Part shown: piece after piece, positions 44,296-52,806 of the stretch
Position numbering within the stretch: the stretch's first letter is position 1
Layout of the letters: the number at the start of each line of letters is the position of its first letter
NCBI RefSeq assembly: GCF_002161175.1
Contig: NZ_NFMA01000002.1
Location: 124,001 to 188,000 of the forward strand
Reading direction: 5' to 3'
Length of the DNA: 64,000 nt
DNA from: Flavonifractor sp. An100
GTDB lineage: Bacteria > Bacillota > Clostridia > Oscillospirales > Oscillospiraceae
Notes under the pieces: model-generated
Database searches by the model: none
What the model was told of the DNA's origin: nothing
Seen by the model: only the letters and a program-made list of their open reading frames with translations
Translations under genes and position numbers: made by a program

Positions 44296-44428
44296 TTACC
44301 TAAAATTAGATGAGGAAATATGTGAAGAAGCTATAGAGCTTCTAGCCGCATTTCGGGGAAAATGCGGTGGGTGAATTTCAAAGCGGAAGCAATGACACTT
44401 TGGAAAAATGAGAAAAGGAGCGAAATCT

Positions 44429-45448
44429 ATGAAAAGACTACTTGCTACTCTCTTGACCTCCGCGATGTTACTGTCCGCTCTGGCGGGCTGCGGCGGAAGC
44501 AACAACGGCGGCGGAAGCGCGGCTTCCGGCGGCGGCGATGCCTCTGGCTCCGGCGCCCCCTCCCGCGGCAATGTAATGATGACCTTCGGCACCGGCGACA
44601 CCGGCGGCTCCCTGTACCCCGCCGGCGCTGCTCTGTCTCAGCTGTGGACCAACAACGTCCAGGGCGTGAAGTGCAACACCCAGACCTCCACCGGTTCCTT
44701 CCAGAACGTGCAGGACGTGGCCGCCGGCAATGTTGACGTGGCCGTGGCCACCGCCGACGTGGTCCTCAACGGCTACTCCGGCACCGGCAACTTCACCGAG
44801 GCTCTGGACAACGTCCGCGTCATCGGCGCTGTGTACACCTCCGTCTCCAGCGGCGTGGCTCTGAAGGATTCCGGCCTGCAGTATGTCCACGACCTGAAGG
44901 GCAAGCGGGTGGCCGTGGGCCCCGCCGCCTCCGCCACTGAGAACTCCTGCCTGGACGCCTTTGCGGTGATGGACATCACTGCTGAGAACACCAGCCTGGA
45001 GAACCTGGGCCTGGGCGACGGCGCCGAGTCCGTGGGCGACGGCATCATCGACGCGGCCTTCGGCTTTGCCGGCCTGCCCATCGGCGGCCAGATGAACCTG
45101 GCGGCCACCAAGGACATCGTGGTCCTCAACTACACCCAGGAGGAGATCGACGCCATCCTGGCGGGCAACGAGGCCTACATCCAGTCCACCATCCCCGCCG
45201 GCACCTACAACGGCCAGGACTATGAGACCCTGACCTTCGGCGTGAAGTGCCTGGTCATCGTCAGCGCCGATATGGACGAGAGCCTGGTCTATGACCTGTG
45301 CAAGACCATGAACGAGAACTCCGCCGACCTGGCCGCCGGCAACGCCATCCTCAACGAGATGCAGGATCCTTCCTTCCTGTGCACCAACATGCCCATCCCC
45401 CTGCACGACGGGGCTACTAAGTACTACACCGAGCAGGGCCTGCTGTAA
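44429..45448 (+). CDS. TAXI-type TRAP transporter solute-binding lipoprotein
   Basis: 339 residues. The signal peptide ends in lipobox LSALAGC with Cys21 as the lipid anchor, followed by a Gly/Ser linker. The TAXI signature is GTGDTGGSLYPAGAALSQLW. It captures the substrate, often glutamate or related acids in this subfamily, outside the cell and delivers it to the permease encoded next. The ATG at 44429 has AAAAGGAG upstream. Codons are strongly biased to C-ending, which suggests high expression. Confidence 0.93.
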   Translation: MKRLLATLLTSAMLLSALAGCGGSNNGGGSAASGGGDASGSGAPSRGNVMMTFGTGDTGGSLYPAGAALSQLWTNNVQGVKCNTQTSTGSFQNVQDVAAGNVDVAVATADVVLNGYSGTGNFTEALDNVRVIGAVYTSVSSGVALKDSGLQYVHDLKGKRVAVGPAASATENSCLDAFAVMDITAENTSLENLGLGDGAESVGDGIIDAAFGFAGLPIGGQMNLAATKDIVVLNYTQEEIDAILAGNEAYIQSTIPAGTYNGQDYETLTFGVKCLVIVSADMDESLVYDLCKTMNENSADLAAGNAILNEMQDPSFLCTNMPIPLHDGATKYYTEQGLL

Positions 45449-45573
45449 GCCCTTCTCCAAAGGCTTCCCAACACAAATCATGTGACGCATTGGGGGCCGG
45501 AACTGGGACTGTCTCGGCTCCGGCCCTTTGTAAAGTCCCATAAAATGCGAATCCAAAGAAAGGACTCAGCTTT

Positions 45574-47541
45574 ATGGCAAAAAAAGAGTACAAGGAAATT
45601 GACGTAACCTCTCTGGACAGTGAACTGGCAGCCGCCAAGGCGGTGGAAGAGGGCAAAAAGGACCTGTTTGTCAAGGTAGCCTTCTTTGTGGGCATTGCCA
45701 TGACCCTGTTCCACATCTATACCGGCTTTTTCGGCCTGTTCGACTTTGTCACCCAGCGTGGTATCCACCTGGCGTTCACCGCGACCCTGATCCTGCTGAC
45801 CCAGCCCCTGTACAAGCACGTCTTCAAGGACAAATTTGCCGGCAGCAAGACCTTCCGTACCTTTTGCCGCACTGTTGATATTATCCTGATCGCCCTGACC
45901 TGGGTGGCCTGGTGGATGGCCCAGGATGAGGTTCATCACCTCACCGAGCGGCTGAGCCAGACCACTTGGATGGCTGTGTTTGCCGGCGCCGCCCTGGGCT
46001 TTGTTGTTTTGGAGTGCTCCCGCCGGGTGCTGGGCTACATCATGCCCGCTCTGGCCCTGATCTTTGTGGCCTACGCCCTGGCCGGCCCCCATCTCCCCTG
46101 GGCCATCGCCCACCGGGGCTACTCCCTGGAGCGCATCTGCTCCTTCCTGGCCACAGACCTGGACGGCCTGTTCGGCACCACTATGAGCGTGTCGGCCACC
46201 GTTATCTTTATGTTCGTTATGTTCGGCGCTTTCCTGGAGGCTTCCGGCTGCTCGGACTTCATCAACAATATCGCCATCTCCCTCACCGGCAAGATCAAGA
46301 GCGGTCCCGCTCTGTCTGCCGTGGTGGCCTCCGGCCTGATGGGCTCCATCAACGGCTCGGCCGTGGCCAACGTGGTGGGCACCGGCACCTTCACCATCCC
46401 CCTGATGAAGTCTCGTGGCTACAAGCCGGCCTTCGCCGGCGGCGTGGAGGCCGTGGCCTCCACCGGCGGCCAGATCCTGCCCCCCGTCATGGGCTCGGGT
46501 GCCTTCCTGATGGCTGCCTTCACTGAGACCCAGTACATCCATATCTGCATCGCCGCCGCCATCCCCGCCCTGCTGTACTACTGGGGCTGCGGCGTGGCCG
46601 TGGTGTCCAGGACTGAGATGGCTGACATCCAGCTGATGGACCCCAAGGATGTGCCCAAGTCCCGGGACGTGATGAAGACCGGCTGGATCTATCTGGTCAT
46701 CATCGCCATCCTGCTCTACTGCCTGCTGTGGGCCCAGTACTCCCCCTTGTACTCCGCCCTGTGGGCCACCTGCTCGGTGCCCATCATCATGCTCTTTGAC
46801 AAGCAGAAGCGCTTCACCCTCAAGAGCATCCCCTCCGCGCTGGCCAAGTCGGCCTTCAGCGCCATGTCCATCGTCATCGGCTGCGCCTGTGCCGGCTTCG
46901 TGGTGGGCATGGTGTCCCTCACCGGCATCGGCGTCATCTTCGGCGACATGATGATCCAGGCGGCCGGCGGCATGCTCTTCCCCTCCCTGCTGTTCACCGG
47001 CATCACCTGCGTCATCCTGGGCATGGGCCTGCCCACCACGGCGGCCTACGTCATCGCGGCCTCCATCCTGGCTCCTTCCCTCATCAAGCTGGGTCTGCCC
47101 GCCCTGACCTCCCACCTGTTCGTGTTCTACTTCGCCTGCCTGTCGGCCATCACGCCTCCCGTGGCTCTGGCCGCCTACGCCGGCGCCGGCATCGCCAAGG
47201 CCAATCCCATGTCGACCGGTATTGAGGCCTGTAAGCTGGGCTTTGCCGGATTCATGGTGCCCTTCGCCTTCTGCTACAACCCGGCGATGATGCTGCAGGG
47301 CAACATCATCGAGGTTCTGGAAATCGTGTTCTTCGCCATCGTGGGTGTGGCTGTCATGTCGGCCGGATTCCAGGGCTGGCTGCTCTGGAGGCTGAACATC
47401 CTGGAGCGCTGGATTTTCATCGTGGGCGGCCTGCTGATGTTCGTCCCGGAGCTGATCTCCAGCCTGATCGGTCTAGCAATCGTGATTTTGCTCATCGTCA
47501 TCAACATGAGGAAGTGGAAAACGGCCAAGACCACCGCATGA
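45574..47541 (+). CDS. TRAP transporter fused permease (TAXI type)
   Basis: 655 residues with about 16-18 membrane helices: a small DctQ-like N-terminal part (about residues 1-130) fused to the large DctM-like part (GSINGSAVANVVGTGTFTIPLMKSRGY, GMGLPTTAAYVIAASILAPSL). It uses a Na+ gradient to import the ligand caught by the upstream lipoprotein. It is 125 bp downstream of that gene and probably in the same transcript. A terminator follows. Confidence 0.95.
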   Translation: MAKKEYKEIDVTSLDSELAAAKAVEEGKKDLFVKVAFFVGIAMTLFHIYTGFFGLFDFVTQRGIHLAFTATLILLTQPLYKHVFKDKFAGSKTFRTFCRTVDIILIALTWVAWWMAQDEVHHLTERLSQTTWMAVFAGAALGFVVLECSRRVLGYIMPALALIFVAYALAGPHLPWAIAHRGYSLERICSFLATDLDGLFGTTMSVSATVIFMFVMFGAFLEASGCSDFINNIAISLTGKIKSGPALSAVVASGLMGSINGSAVANVVGTGTFTIPLMKSRGYKPAFAGGVEAVASTGGQILPPVMGSGAFLMAAFTETQYIHICIAAAIPALLYYWGCGVAVVSRTEMADIQLMDPKDVPKSRDVMKTGWIYLVIIAILLYCLLWAQYSPLYSALWATCSVPIIMLFDKQKRFTLKSIPSALAKSAFSAMSIVIGCACAGFVVGMVSLTGIGVIFGDMMIQAAGGMLFPSLLFTGITCVILGMGLPTTAAYVIAASILAPSLIKLGLPALTSHLFVFYFACLSAITPPVALAAYAGAGIAKANPMSTGIEACKLGFAGFMVPFAFCYNPAMMLQGNIIEVLEIVFFAIVGVAVMSAGFQGWLLWRLNILERWIFIVGGLLMFVPELISSLIGLAIVILLIVINMRKWKTAKTTA

Positions 47542-47561
47542 CCTTCCCCATCGGGATCACC

Positions 47562-47596
47562 AAAAGGACGCCGTCAATTTTGGCGGCGTCCCTTTT
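47562..47596 (+). terminator. Terminator after the TRAP permease
   Basis: GGACGCCGTCAA with TTGGCGGCGTCC (one mismatch), flanked by AAAA and TTTT. Confidence 0.8.
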
Positions 47597-47605
47597 CATC
47601 TGGGT

Positions 47606-47634
47606 TTGACAAGCCCTGCGGCATACGGTACAAT
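47606..47634 (+). promoter_or_regulatory. glsA promoter
   Basis: Consensus TTGACA (47606-47611), 17-bp spacer, TACAAT (47629-47634). Confidence 0.8.
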
Positions 47635-47690
47635 GTAGAGTGCGGGGCAATGGGGTCCCGGAAAAAAGTCCAAAGGGGGGCTGTATCGCC

Positions 47691-48608
47691 ATGGAAGAAC
47701 TGCTGGAACAGCTGCTGGAGGAGTGTCGTCCCTACACCCAGCAGGGCCAGGTGGCCACCTATATTCCGGAGCTCGCCAAGGGGGACCGGAACAACCTGGG
47801 CATCTATGTGCAGCGCAGCGACGGCCGTCACTACCAGGCGGGGGACTATCAGAAGTGCTTTACTATCCAGAGTGTGGTCAAGCCCATTTTGCTGCTGCTG
47901 GCGCTCATGGACAACGGGGAGGAGTATGTCCGGGCCCGGGTAGGGGTGGAGGCAACTGGCAAGCCCTTTGACGCCATTAACGTAACAGATCAGACTTTGC
48001 TCAGCGAACACCTGAATCCTATGGTGAATATGGGTGCCATCGCGATGTGCACCTTAATTAAGGGGAAGGACTATGAGGAGCGTTTTCAGCGCCTGTTAGA
48101 TTTGACCCGTACATTGGCCGGAAATCCGGATATTCAGGTGGACCAGGCGGTGTACCAGTCGGAAAAGCGGACTGGAAATAAGAACCGTGCCCTGGCTTTT
48201 CTGTTGAAGACGTATGGCATGATTCAGGACGATGTAGAAGAGGTACTGGACTGCTACTTTAAGGCCTGTTCCATTTCGGTGAACAGCAAGGATTTAGCCA
48301 ACATTGGCTTTGTGCTGGCTAACCGGGGCAAGCACCCCCAGTCTGATGAACGGCTGTTTCCCAGCGACTATGCCCATTATGTAAATGCGATCCTGACGAC
48401 CTGCGGTATGTACGATGGATCGGGAGACTTTGCGGTAAAGGTAGGGGTTCCTGCCAAGAGCGGCGTGGGCGGCGGCATTATGGCCGTAGTCCCAACCCGC
48501 ATGGGAATCGGAATCTTCTCTCCCGGGCTGGACAGCAAAGGAAATAGCTTGGCAGGGATTCAGGTGCTGGAGCGCCTGTCCAAGCGGATGTATCTGAGTA
48601 TTTTTTAA
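47691..48608 (+). CDS. glsA: Glutaminase
   Basis: 305 residues, serine-dependent beta-lactamase-fold glutaminase. The Ser-x-x-Lys pair is in FTIQSVVKP (about residues 59-67), and the family stretches NPMVNMGAIA and KSGVGGGIMAVVP are intact. It hydrolyses glutamine to glutamate and ammonia. The position after a TAXI-TRAP system, whose relatives carry glutamate or glutamine, fits amino-acid use, but the link is inferred. The ATG at 47691 has AAAGGGGGG upstream. Confidence 0.95.
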   Translation: MEELLEQLLEECRPYTQQGQVATYIPELAKGDRNNLGIYVQRSDGRHYQAGDYQKCFTIQSVVKPILLLLALMDNGEEYVRARVGVEATGKPFDAINVTDQTLLSEHLNPMVNMGAIAMCTLIKGKDYEERFQRLLDLTRTLAGNPDIQVDQAVYQSEKRTGNKNRALAFLLKTYGMIQDDVEEVLDCYFKACSISVNSKDLANIGFVLANRGKHPQSDERLFPSDYAHYVNAILTTCGMYDGSGDFAVKVGVPAKSGVGGGIMAVVPTRMGIGIFSPGLDSKGNSLAGIQVLERLSKRMYLSIF

Positions 48609-48614
48609 TTGGAT

Positions 48615-48666
48615 GAAAAAACCTGTGCACATGGGATGGGGTTATCCCGGTGCACAGGTTTTTTCT
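48615..48666. terminator. Bidirectional terminator between glsA and the CobW-type gene
   Basis: AAAAAACCTGTGCAC/GTGCACAGGTTTTTT is a perfect 15-bp stem with A-runs and T-runs on both sides. Confidence 0.95.
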
Positions 48667-48686
48667 ATCTGATTCGTGGTAGAGGT

Positions 48687-49634
48687 TCAGCGGAAATAAA
48701 CCAGAGGATCTTCCGGGCGCTGGGCCTTTTCCACCGATTGGGCGTAAAGTACCACGCCCTCGCCATCGTAGACGCTGGCATTCTCCCAGCGAATCTCAGC
48801 GGTGACGGTAATCCACTCTCCCTTTTTCAGTGAGCGGGCCTTATCATACTTGCACAAGAAGCCAAAAAATCGGATATCTTCCGCACAGCAGGTCATCGCG
48901 TTGCGGCCAGGCACAAACGAGCCCTTTGGAAGCCGCATTCCTGTCATAGCCTGGGCCTTGTAGGTGATGGTCTTTCCCACATAGCGGTCGGGATGTTCCT
49001 GAATATCCAGATACCAGATACCGTAATCGTCGTCCTCCAAATCGATGTGAGGCTGTTCCAGGGAGTAGGGGAGGATATCGGCTACTTCCAGTTCTTCCCC
49101 CTGTTCATTTTCAAAGACGATCTCGCACATCCGGTTGACCGCCCGAATCGACCGCTTCCAGCCGGACATGGGCATATCGGGGGTGCAGCGGTTAAACAGA
49201 ACCATATCTGCTTCCGTGACCATGTCCATAATCATGGACTGCATGTTGTTGCGGTACATATCAAAGGTGGTGCCGTCAATTACGTCGATGGCCTGGTAAA
49301 GCCCCCAATTTTTGGGCAGCTTCAGATCACGGAGAATTTGGATGGGCCACATGCCGTTGTATTCCATTAAAATCCGTTCCGGCTGATAACGGCGGTCGAT
49401 CTCCTGAAGAAAGGCTGTGTTAAGCTGCTCCTGACTGTCAATAGGGATCAGGCGGCAGTTTCGTTTGGATAGCCGATCCTGATCATATTCCTCTTCGCCG
49501 TCCTCACACATGAGCAGAACTGTACGCTGGCCGTCGTTAAAATAGTCCATGTTCAGTGTATCGGTGAGAAGAGTGGTTTTTCCGCTGTCCAGAAATCCGG
49601 TAATCAGGTATAGGGGAATACGGGAATCCTTCAT
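48687..49634 (-). CDS. CobW-type GTPase with YcgQ/DUF1980-like C-terminus
   Basis: 315 residues. The P-loop GFLDSGKTT opens a G3E GTPase domain, but the CXCC metal motif of CobW proteins is absent (LMCEDGEEEYD at that place). The last 110 residues (GKTITYKAQAMTG, NAMTCCAEDIRFFGFLCKY, VEKAQRPEDPLVYF) resemble, from memory, the C-terminal domain of YcgQ/TIGR03943 proteins, normally fused to a membrane part or separate. A metal-trafficking role is likely but the metal is unknown. It lies 11 bp after the other CobW gene in one operon. Confidence 0.75.
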   Translation of the reverse strand: MKDSRIPLYLITGFLDSGKTTLLTDTLNMDYFNDGQRTVLLMCEDGEEEYDQDRLSKRNCRLIPIDSQEQLNTAFLQEIDRRYQPERILMEYNGMWPIQILRDLKLPKNWGLYQAIDVIDGTTFDMYRNNMQSMIMDMVTEADMVLFNRCTPDMPMSGWKRSIRAVNRMCEIVFENEQGEELEVADILPYSLEQPHIDLEDDDYGIWYLDIQEHPDRYVGKTITYKAQAMTGMRLPKGSFVPGRNAMTCCAEDIRFFGFLCKYDKARSLKKGEWITVTAEIRWENASVYDGEGVVLYAQSVEKAQRPEDPLVYFR

Positions 49635-49645
49635 GTCCGCTCACC

Positions 49646-50743
49646 TCACGCCAGCAGGAAAAGCTGCTCCAAACGGTCCTCTTTCAGTTCTGAGCCAATG
49701 ACACACAGCCGTCCAGTGTAATCTGCGCTGCCTTCCCGGATCTGGAACTCACCAGGAACCAAATCAAAGTGGAGCCAAGTCTGACCATCCTCGCAGGGAA
49801 CCATGCCCTTGGCGCGGAGGATATAGCCGTAATCCTCACCCATGGCCAGGGCGGAGAGGGCCTCCTGAAGCTCCTCACGGCTGTACTTCCGAGGCGTTTC
49901 ACGGCCCCAAGAGGTAAATACCTCGTCAGCGTCGTGGCCGTGATGATGATGGTGGTGATCGTGGTCACAGCAGGCGGTGCAGGTGCCTTCCTCGTGGTCG
50001 TGATGGTGGTGCTCGTGCTCATGGTGGTCATGATCGTGATCGTGATGATGCTCGTGGTCATGACAGCCACAGGTGCAGTGCTCGTCGTGCTCCTCATGAT
50101 GGTGGCTGTGCTGAATTTCTTCCATCAGCTCCTCGGCCAGAGAGTGGCCGCCCTCCATGGCAGAGACAATTTGCTTGCCGGTGAGCTGATCCCAGGGGGT
50201 GGTGAGAATCGCGGCCTTGGGGTTCTTTGCCCGCAGCAGGTGGACGGCGCCGTCCAGCTTGACGGGGTCCAGCTTTTGCGTGCGAGAGAGAATAATGGCA
50301 CAGGCATGTTCCACCTGGTTGTTAAAGAACTCACCGAAGTTCTTCATATAGACCTTGGCCTTTACCGCGTCTACCACGGTAACAAAGCTGTTCAGATGCA
50401 GGTCAGGGGACTCAGCCTGAACCCGCTCCACAGCGGCGATGACGTCGGAGAGCTTGCCCACGCCGGAGGGCTCAATGATGATACGGTCGGGGGCGTAATC
50501 GGCCAGAACCTGCTTCAAAGCGGCACCGAAATCACCCACCAGAGAGCAGCAGATGCAGCCGGAGTTCATCTCGGTGATCTCCACTCCGGCGTCCTTCAGA
50601 AAGCCGCCGTCAATGCCGATCTCGCCGAACTCGTTTTCGATGAGAACGATCTTTTCACCCTGAAAGGCTTCGTCCAGCAGCTTTTTAATCAGAGTGGTCT
50701 TGCCAGCTCCCAAAAAGCCGGAAATAATGTCAATTTTGGTCAT
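49646..50743 (-). CDS. CobW/ZNG-type metallochaperone GTPase with His-rich loop
   Basis: 365 residues. It has the P-loop GFLGAGKTT, metal motif NSGCICCSL (CXCC, about residue 60), the CobW C-terminal domain (SRVLGWGRE-like, here FTSWGRETPRKYS), and between them about 60 residues of His/Asp/Glu with Cys pairs, expected to hold several Zn or similar ions. It delivers a metal to client enzymes with GTP. The ATG at 50743 is preferred because GAAAGGATC lies before it. It and the next gene form an operon downstream of the S41 protease. Confidence 0.88.
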   Translation of the reverse strand: MTKIDIISGFLGAGKTTLIKKLLDEAFQGEKIVLIENEFGEIGIDGGFLKDAGVEITEMNSGCICCSLVGDFGAALKQVLADYAPDRIIIEPSGVGKLSDVIAAVERVQAESPDLHLNSFVTVVDAVKAKVYMKNFGEFFNNQVEHACAIILSRTQKLDPVKLDGAVHLLRAKNPKAAILTTPWDQLTGKQIVSAMEGGHSLAEELMEEIQHSHHHEEHDEHCTCGCHDHEHHHDHDHDHHEHEHHHHDHEEGTCTACCDHDHHHHHHGHDADEVFTSWGRETPRKYSREELQEALSALAMGEDYGYILRAKGMVPCEDGQTWLHFDLVPGEFQIREGSADYTGRLCVIGSELKEDRLEQLFLLA

Positions 50744-50782
50744 ACAATACAGATCCTTTCCAAACAAATAGAATAGTTGATA

Positions 50783-52711
50783 TTACGAAGCCGAGGTATC
50801 CGCCAGAGAACCGGAGGTCATCCAGAACAGACCGCAGGCATCCATCATGGAGTAAATCAGATGGGCGCACATCTCCCGAGTGCCAGGCTGTTGGGGATTC
50901 TCATGATCAACCGAGAGCCCCAACTGTTCTAGACGCCAGGCGGGGTCCTGGGCCCAATTGCTGAAGGACTGGTAGTTAGGCCACTGGGCAGCAGGGATAG
51001 ACTGTTCAGCCAGGTCATAGCCCTCCATGGTGCACCAGGCAGACAGAGAGGAGAGAATGGTAAGGATCTCCTCGTAGGAGATGGAATCATCTGGGCGGAA
51101 GGTTCCGTCCCCGTAGCCGGAAATAAAGCCGCGGCTGGCCATGGCGGAAATTGCACCGGCATACCAGCTGTCGGAAGCGACATCGGAGAAGGATAGGGTT
51201 CCGGATGCGGAGGAGGACAGGTTCAAGGCAGCGGCGGCCATGGCACAAAATTCTCCTCGGGTCACATTGGCCTTGGGTCGGAACGTTCCGTCGCTGTAGC
51301 CGCTGATCAGCTCATAGGTGGCCATAGTACGGATCTCGGCCTGGTAAGGGGAGTCCGCCAGGTCAGAGAAGGAGTAGCGGCTGGTAAAGGAGAACCCCAG
51401 CTTTTTGGCAATGGACTCGGGAGTCAAAGAAGGATATTTGCTCCAGCCGTCTCCACTGCCTTCCCAGATAGTGCAGTGGTCAATGGGAAGGGCCTCCAGC
51501 AGTTCGGTAAAGGCCGCCTGATTTTCCTTTTTCATGGCCTCATCCAAGTCGATGTAGAAGGTAAAACCGTACAGCTCCAGCTTGAGATAGTTGCTGGTCT
51601 GGCTGGAACTGGGCTCCTTGGAGGAGAGAAGAAGGGCGGCGGTGGGAGTGTTTTCTATGGAAAGAACTAAGGTGGGGAGGATTCCGATGGTGTGATTGGT
51701 CACCCCATTAGGCGAATAAAAGCGGTAAGCGGTGACTTTTAAGGAATCTCCATCAAATAGGTCGGAATGGTTGCTCTCATCCAGCACGATTTGGGCAATG
51801 CCCTTTCCGAAGGTCCGCTGCCCCAGGGCGATGCCGAAGCCATAGTCCCGGGCGGCGGCGGCAAACAGCTCAGAGCCGCTGGCGGAATAGGGACTGGTGA
51901 GAAGAATGAGGGGCTTGTCGGTAAGGTCAGGGGTGGTGGGTAAGGTGTAGAGATAGTTGTAGTTACCCTTGGAATCCCGGAAGTAGACCATGATGTGACT
52001 GCCGGAGAAGAGACCGGCAGAGCCCGCGGCCGCTTCACTGGTTCCGCCCGGATTGCTGCGCAGGTCCATGATCCAGACAGAGACCTGATCGTTTAGGGTT
52101 TCCAGAGCCTCTTTAATGGTTGAAGTGGTGCTGGAACCAAAGCTGGTGCAGTCGATGATACCGGCGTCACCAATAGCGTCATAGGTGACAATGGGGATGG
52201 CAACCGAGCGGCGTGTCATGGTAAAGTCCTGCTGGCTGCCGTCCTCCAGACGGATAACGGTAATTGTGACCTCTGTGCCGGATTCACCGCCGATCATGCC
52301 CTGTACATCGGAGGAGGCGGAGAGGGAAACTCCATCTACAGCAATAATTCGGTCACCAGCGGCCAAGCCAGCCTCCAGAGCAGGGGAATTGGGGAGGATA
52401 GACATGATCTTGAAACCGTCATTATAAGTAGTCTGAATGGAAACCCCGATTCCGACCACCGCATCACCATTCACCGAGGAGAGGAAATCCTCATATTCCT
52501 GGGCGGACATGTAGACGGTGTAGGGATCTCCCAAGGCCTGAAGAAGCTCGTCCAAAGAGGTGGCGGACAGGACACTCTGAGGAATCTCGTCCACGTAGTA
52601 TTCCTCAAGGAGTTCTTTGGCTTCTTCCAGCTCCAGGGCGGAGGCGGGGAAAACAGCCAAAGAGAGGGTGAGGCACAGAGCTAACAGAGCGGAAGCAAGT
52701 CGTTTCTTCAT
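50783..52711 (-). CDS. S41 family processing protease with SLH domains
   Basis: 642 residues. A signal peptide (1-25) comes first, then a PDZ domain (about 75-165), then the S41 core with catalytic Ser in SPYSASGSE (about 273-281) and Lys303 in TFGKG. Two or three S-layer homology domains (ISGYSDGTFRP, ISGYGDGTFRP, about 470-600) anchor it to the cell wall. It cleaves C-terminal regions of exported proteins. The frame begins earlier, but AAAAGGAG at 52711 decides the start. Confidence 0.92.
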   Translation of the reverse strand: MKKRLASALLALCLTLSLAVFPASALELEEAKELLEEYYVDEIPQSVLSATSLDELLQALGDPYTVYMSAQEYEDFLSSVNGDAVVGIGVSIQTTYNDGFKIMSILPNSPALEAGLAAGDRIIAVDGVSLSASSDVQGMIGGESGTEVTITVIRLEDGSQQDFTMTRRSVAIPIVTYDAIGDAGIIDCTSFGSSTTSTIKEALETLNDQVSVWIMDLRSNPGGTSEAAAGSAGLFSGSHIMVYFRDSKGNYNYLYTLPTTPDLTDKPLILLTSPYSASGSELFAAAARDYGFGIALGQRTFGKGIAQIVLDESNHSDLFDGDSLKVTAYRFYSPNGVTNHTIGILPTLVLSIENTPTAALLLSSKEPSSSQTSNYLKLELYGFTFYIDLDEAMKKENQAAFTELLEALPIDHCTIWEGSGDGWSKYPSLTPESIAKKLGFSFTSRYSFSDLADSPYQAEIRTMATYELISGYSDGTFRPKANVTRGEFCAMAAAALNLSSSASGTLSFSDVASDSWYAGAISAMASRGFISGYGDGTFRPDDSISYEEILTILSSLSAWCTMEGYDLAEQSIPAAQWPNYQSFSNWAQDPAWRLEQLGLSVDHENPQQPGTREMCAHLIYSMMDACGLFWMTSGSLADTSAS

Positions 52712-52762
52712 GTGATTCTCCTTTTGTCTCGTGTCGTGGAAGGAAGATAGGGGCTGCGCATA

Positions 52763-52791
52763 CGCCGGATGCCACACTGTGGCATCCGGCG
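52763..52791. other. 13-bp perfect inverted repeat between purA and the S41 gene
   Basis: CGCCGGATGCCAC/GTGGCATCCGGCG with a 3-nt loop and no T-run. It may end purA transcription or protect mRNA ends. Confidence 0.6.
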
Positions 52792-52806
52792 TGGTGGATG
52801 AAGGGA

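Noticed and set aside
45478-47115. 545-codon minus-strand frame opposite the TRAP permease
   Set aside because: It is a low-complexity His/Gly/Asp-rich product caused by strong codon bias of the real gene. Similar long antisense frames lie over fabF, accC and purA.
49900-50110. CAC/GAT-rich DNA considered as a nucleotide repeat
   Set aside because: It encodes the His/Asp-rich metal loop of the CobW-type protein in frame, with mixed codons.
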